A DNA stretch of 64,000 nucleotides from NCBI RefSeq assembly GCF_042477335.2, contig NC_091260.1:45961001-46025000 (forward strand), in the 5' to 3' direction. The position numbers and the translations under genes are program-made. This DNA is from Ovis canadensis (Eukaryota; Chordata; Mammalia; Artiodactyla; Bovidae). The notes under the pieces are model-generated. The model worked only from the letters and a program-made list of their open reading frames with translations. It was not told the origin of the DNA and did no database searches. Below are positions 60,050-64,000 of this stretch, one piece after another (position 1 is the stretch's first letter; each line of letters opens with the position of its first letter).

Positions 60050-60530
60050 ATGGATTTTTATGGCAGCAGGAAAGAAGACACATGGTAGCCAAAGAGGAGG
60101 CTGTTGCTGTGATCCAGGCAAGAGGTGATTGTGGCTTGGACTTGAGTGGTGGAGTAGAGATGGGGAGAGGTAGTGGAACTGAGGTATACAGTATTTTGGA
60201 AGAGGAATATTTTCAGACTTGCTAATGCCTTGGATGTGGACTGGGGTAGGGGGATGGCAGAGACTAAAATGATTCCTACTCTACTTAAGCAGTGGTGTGT
60301 GTCACCTATAGAGGTAAGAAAGCCTGGTAACAGCTTTTGGAAGGAGAAGTAACAAGAACCCAGCTAGGATTGATTGGCATTTTTAGGCTTTCAAATGGTG
60401 ATGTAGGTGAAGATGGACATGTATGTGTTGTGCTCAGAGGAGAGGTCTAGAAAGAGTTATACAGTTGGAAAGAATCTACATTTGATAAGTAGTCATGGAA
60501 TGGAAAAGACCACTTAGGGGAAAGGTCCTG
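60050..60530 (-). mobile_element. Old LINE2-like repeat, antisense (tentative)
   Basis: The stretch gaggctgttgctgtgatcca, then aggtgattgtggcttggact, matches the same region of the copies at 33890 and 40150. Confidence 0.5.
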
Positions 60531-61039
60531 GAATCAAGCATTAGGAGTCTCAGTATATTTATTTATTTATTTGGTGAACAGTACCTGAGATTAAGAATCA
60601 CACCTTTGTCTCTCTGTGACATTGTGACTTTGGACAAATAAATGTACTTAAGAATCCCAGCTTCTTTGTAGCATCTCCTATTTCTATTCTCAGGTCTATT
60701 TTGAATATCTGTGGGTTAGGGCATTTGGATGTGTTTTGTAAAGCTCTGAAGTGCTATATTCTCACCTTGATCCCTCCTGCTGCTTTGATTAATGAACCTC
60801 AGATGACTGTGGTTTTCACTGGCCCAGTGACAATGACTGTAGAACCACCCTGTGAATAGTACCTGGCAGGGTATACCTGTCTTATCCTTTCCCTGTCTTC
60901 CACAGTTCTTGAGATTTAAGGAAATAAAAATTTCATAATACCGCCAATTTCTAAAATCTTAGTGCATTATCAAAAACTAATTGTTTTTGATAATAACAAA
61001 AAGCAAAAATTAATTGTTTTTTAAATATATTGTTCACTT

Positions 61040-61268
61040 TGCGTGCATGCGTGCTAAGTTACTTCAGTTGTGTCTGACTCTGTGCAGCCCTATGTACTGC
61101 AGCCCGCCAGGCTCCTCTGTCCATGGGATTCTCCAGGCAAGAATACTGGAGTGGGTTGCCATGCCCTCCCAGAGAGATCTTCCCAACCCAGGGATTGAAC
61201 CTGCATCTCTTATGTCTACCCAGCATTGGCAGGTGGGTTCTTTATCATTAATGCCACCTGGGAAGCCA
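61040..61268 (-). mobile_element. Bov-tA SINE, antisense
   Basis: Runs from gcatgcgtgctaagttactt to gccacctgggaagcc. Confidence 0.87.
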
Positions 61269-61282
61269 TCATTAGCTTTGAG

Positions 61283-61492
61283 TGAGTGAGTGAAGTCGCT
61301 CAGTCGTGTCCGACTCTTTGCGACCCCATGGACTGTAGCCTACCAGGCTCCTCTGTCCATGGGATTTTCCAGGCAATAGTACTGGAGTGGATTGCAATTT
61401 CCTTCTCCAGGGGATCTTCTCAACCCAGGGATTTAACCCGGGTTTCCCGCATTGCAGACAGACGCTTTACTATCTGAGCCACCAGGGAAGTC
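61283..61492 (-). mobile_element. Bov-tA SINE, antisense, young-looking
   Basis: Runs from agtgaagtcgctcagtcgtg to gagccaccagggaagtcc and retains CpG sites (gtcgtgtccgactctttgcg), which suggests recent insertion. Confidence 0.9.
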
Positions 61493-61511
61493 CTTATTGT
61501 TAGCTTTCAGT

Positions 61512-62495
61512 TAATTTCAGTTCAGTCGCTCAGTCGTGTCTGACTCTTTGCAGCCCCATGAATCGGAGCACGCCAGGCCTCCCTTGTCCATTACCAACTC
61601 CCAGAGTTCACACAGACTCATGTCCATCGAGTCCGTGATGCCATCCAGCCATCTCATCCTGGGTCGTCCCCTTCTCCTCCTGCCCCCAATCCCTCCCAGC
61701 ATCAGAGTCTTTTGCAATGAGTCAGCTCTTTGCATGAGGTGACCAAAGTACTGGAATTTCAGCTTTAGCATCATTCCTTCTAAAGAAATCCCAGGGCTGA
61801 TCTCCTTCAGAATGGACTGGTTGGATCTCCTTGCAGTCCAAGGGACTCTCAAGAGTCTTCTCCAACACCACAGTTCAAAAGAATCAATTCTTTGGCACTC
61901 TGCCTTCTTCACAGTCCAACTCTCACATCCATACATGACCACAGGAGAAACCATAGCCTTGACTAGATGGATCTTTGTTGGCAAAGTAATGACTCTGCTT
62001 TTCAACATACTATCTAGGTTGGTCATAACTTTTCTTCCAAGGAGTAAGTGTCTTTTAATTTTATGGCTGCAATCACCATCTGCAGTGATTTTGGAGCCCC
62101 AAAAAATAAAGTCTGACACTGTTTCCACTGTTTCCCCATCTATTTCCCATGACGTGATGGGACTGGAGGCCATGATCTTCGTTTTCTGAATGTTGAGCTT
62201 TAAGCCAACTTTTTCACTCTCTTCTTTCACTTTCATCAAGAGGCTCTTTCGTTCCTCTTCACTTTCTGCCATAAGGGTGGTGTCATCTGCATATCTGAGG
62301 TTATTGATATTTCTCCTGGCAATCTGGATTCCAGCTTGTGTTTCTTCCAGTCCAGCGTTTCTCATGATGTCCTCTGCATATAAGTTAAATAAGCAGGGTG
62401 ACAGTATACAGCCTTGATGTACTCCTTTCCCTATTTGGAACCAGCCTGTTGTTCCATGTCCAGTTCTAACTGTTGCTTCCTGACCTGCATATATC
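61512..62495 (-). mobile_element. BovB LINE 3' third, antisense, with the longest ORF of the window
   Basis: A 282-codon minus-strand ORF (62365-61517) runs from just before [18 protein letters not shown] through the whole C-terminal region to the 3' end. There is no stop at the codon where several sister copies have TGA; here it reads CAA (61894-61892). The copy is very similar to 9075-10125 and appears young. It lacks the endonuclease and most of the RT, so it cannot move by itself. Confidence 0.9.
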
Positions 62496-62499
62496 AGCA

Positions 62500-63200
62500 G
62501 TAAATTATCTAATATTTAAAGCTCATCAAAGTCAGCCTAAATATGTTGATAGCTTACATCAAGCAAATGCAGTGATGACTTTTAAGGGGAGCACTACAGA
62601 CCCCTTATAAAAAGTAATGTTGTTAGAGATCTGTCATTTCATTAGCTCAAGTTGCATACAGTAAAAAAAATAATGACCAGTCTCTGCTGTCATATTTTAA
62701 ATGGAGGATTAGCCATGATCTGTTTATCTCTTTTTGTACTTTGGCTCAGAAGGTTCAAATATTCTGGTTTTGGATGGAAACTAATGTTTGTTCTCTGATA
62801 AAACATACTTATGCTGAATATCCTTCTTGAATTGTTTCCACTGAAAGTAACATTTATTGTTTTGGGGGTGTAAGAGAAACAGAATGAATAAAGAGAGCCT
62901 TAGATACTCGTTGATGCTTTATGTTCAACTCAGTGCACACCACTACCTACAAACATCAGAGGGACCTGGAGTCCAGAAATAGATGCTTATTTCCTTAGGA
63001 TTTAGCACACTGCTACATATAAGTAAATTAGCCTGCAGGTGTGTTTTCACTGCCTCCTTATGAAAGCTTTGCCTTACTGAATTTTCAGACTCAGGGAAAA
63101 GTATGTTTTATTTAGTTTGTTTTTCGATGAAATGATTTGAAACAGTTTATTTGGGAGAAATAATGAACGATTAGAAACCAAGAATGACGTAACTGTTAGA
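62500..63200. other. Intron 7, unassigned
   Basis: Nothing recognised. Confidence 0.45.
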
Positions 63201-63205
63201 AAGTA

Positions 63206-63475
63206 CAGTAGTTTCTCCTTACCTGAGATTTTGCTTTTCACATTTTCTGATGCTTGTAGCCAGCTGTGGTTCAAAAATATTGAATGGAATATTCCAGAAT
63301 AAACAATTCATAGGTTTTAAATAGGGTGATGAAATCTCATCCCCTCCAGCTCTGTCCCACCTGGGATCCCCAGTTGTCAGCATCTTCTGCTCCTAACATC
63401 CAGCCATCAATATAATGTCTCTATGATCCAGGATCACCCAGAGCAGTTGGTCCTCCTTCTGACATATCATCAGAA
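63206..63475. mobile_element. Tigger/MER44-type DNA transposon remnant (tentative)
   Basis: Starts cagtagtttctccttacc; contains gaatattccagaataaacaa and ggtgatgaaatctcatcccc, parallel to 30602-30830. Confidence 0.6.
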
Positions 63476-63479
63476 GGTC

Positions 63480-64000
63480 AGTACAGTAAGTCCCTTACAT
63501 ATGTATGAGTTCAGTTCTGAGAGCACCTTCAAAAGTCCAGTTTGTTCGTTAAGTCCAACAAAGTTAGCCTAGGTACCCAACTAACTCAATCAGCTATATA
63601 GTACTGTTCTGTAATAGGTTTTAATAATTTTCACACAAATAATGGATAAAAAACACAAAAATAAAAACATTTTTAATCTTACAGTATAGTATCTTGAAAA
63701 GTGCAGCAGTACAGTATTCTTAAAGTACAACTTTTTGCCTCAGTCCACTCTCTCAATTATTTTCACTTATGTTTTCATTGTTATCATTTGGTGCTTCTTA
63801 GCTGTACCAGCTACATCACCACTGCTTTTATGCTGGCTTCTGGACATCCTGGGCTTGAAATCATGATACTGTACCACTGTATTCTACACGGTACTGTACA
63901 GTAAAGTACACGAAGTCACTCCTCGTAGAGGATGCATACACGTGACAATGTATGCCAGAAATGTGAACTAACTTACGTGATTGGACATGAGACCACACGT
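63480..64000. mobile_element. Unnamed DNA-transposon-like repeat, runs off window
   Basis: It includes acagtaagtcccttacatat, a ttgttcgttaagtccaacaa segment and many TACAGTA/TACTGTA words. I recall similar sequence as a common mammalian repeat but cannot name the family. Confidence 0.45.

Overview
The window is nuclear DNA of a ruminant, almost certainly a bovid. It carries ruminant-type retroposons throughout: BovB (RTE-clade) LINE copies with GAACT-type 3' tails, tRNA-Glu-derived Bov-tA/Bov-A2 SINEs, a second tRNA-derived SINE family (CHR type), and an L1 with a ruminant-type 5' end. There are no operons, ribosome binding sites or CRISPR arrays. Species assignment (cattle, sheep, goat or relative) is not possible by eye.

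The only host protein-coding gene I can support is OXCT1, on the + strand. It encodes succinyl-CoA:3-ketoacid CoA transferase (SCOT), the mitochondrial enzyme of ketone-body use. Seven coding exons are present: 13403-13480, 24668-24776, 26470-26560, 35486-35621, 38652-38801, 45102-45208 and 47786-47846. They join in phase into exactly 244 codons, the transit peptide plus the N-terminal CoA-transferase region. Exon 1 lies in a TATA-less CpG island (about 13060-14310). The remaining exons, with the catalytic half, must lie beyond position 64000.

Layout: 1-4664 is the 5' part of an antisense L1 (start of ORF2, ORF1, and a long 5'UTR with three tandem ~146-bp monomers). 4657-10125 is a cluster of BovB copies in both orientations. 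10170-13060 is SINE-bearing intergenic DNA leading to the OXCT1 promoter. 13403-64000 is OXCT1, whose introns are filled with BovB, L1, Bov-tA, CHR, MIR, older LINE2-like and Tigger-like elements. Several are nested and have visible target-site duplications.

I did not find an undescribed biological system. The most informative observations are about retroelement decay. A BovB arginine codon appears as CGA, TGA or CAA in eight copies in this one window. The L1 has a lost EN catalytic Glu, a single ORF1 nonsense codon and tandem 5'UTR monomers. All recognised CHR SINEs lie antisense to OXCT1. Several OXCT1 splice-site contexts are also worth checking, including a 21-A run directly after the exon 4 donor. 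Repeat family names are from pattern recognition, and boundaries without a stated duplication are approximate.
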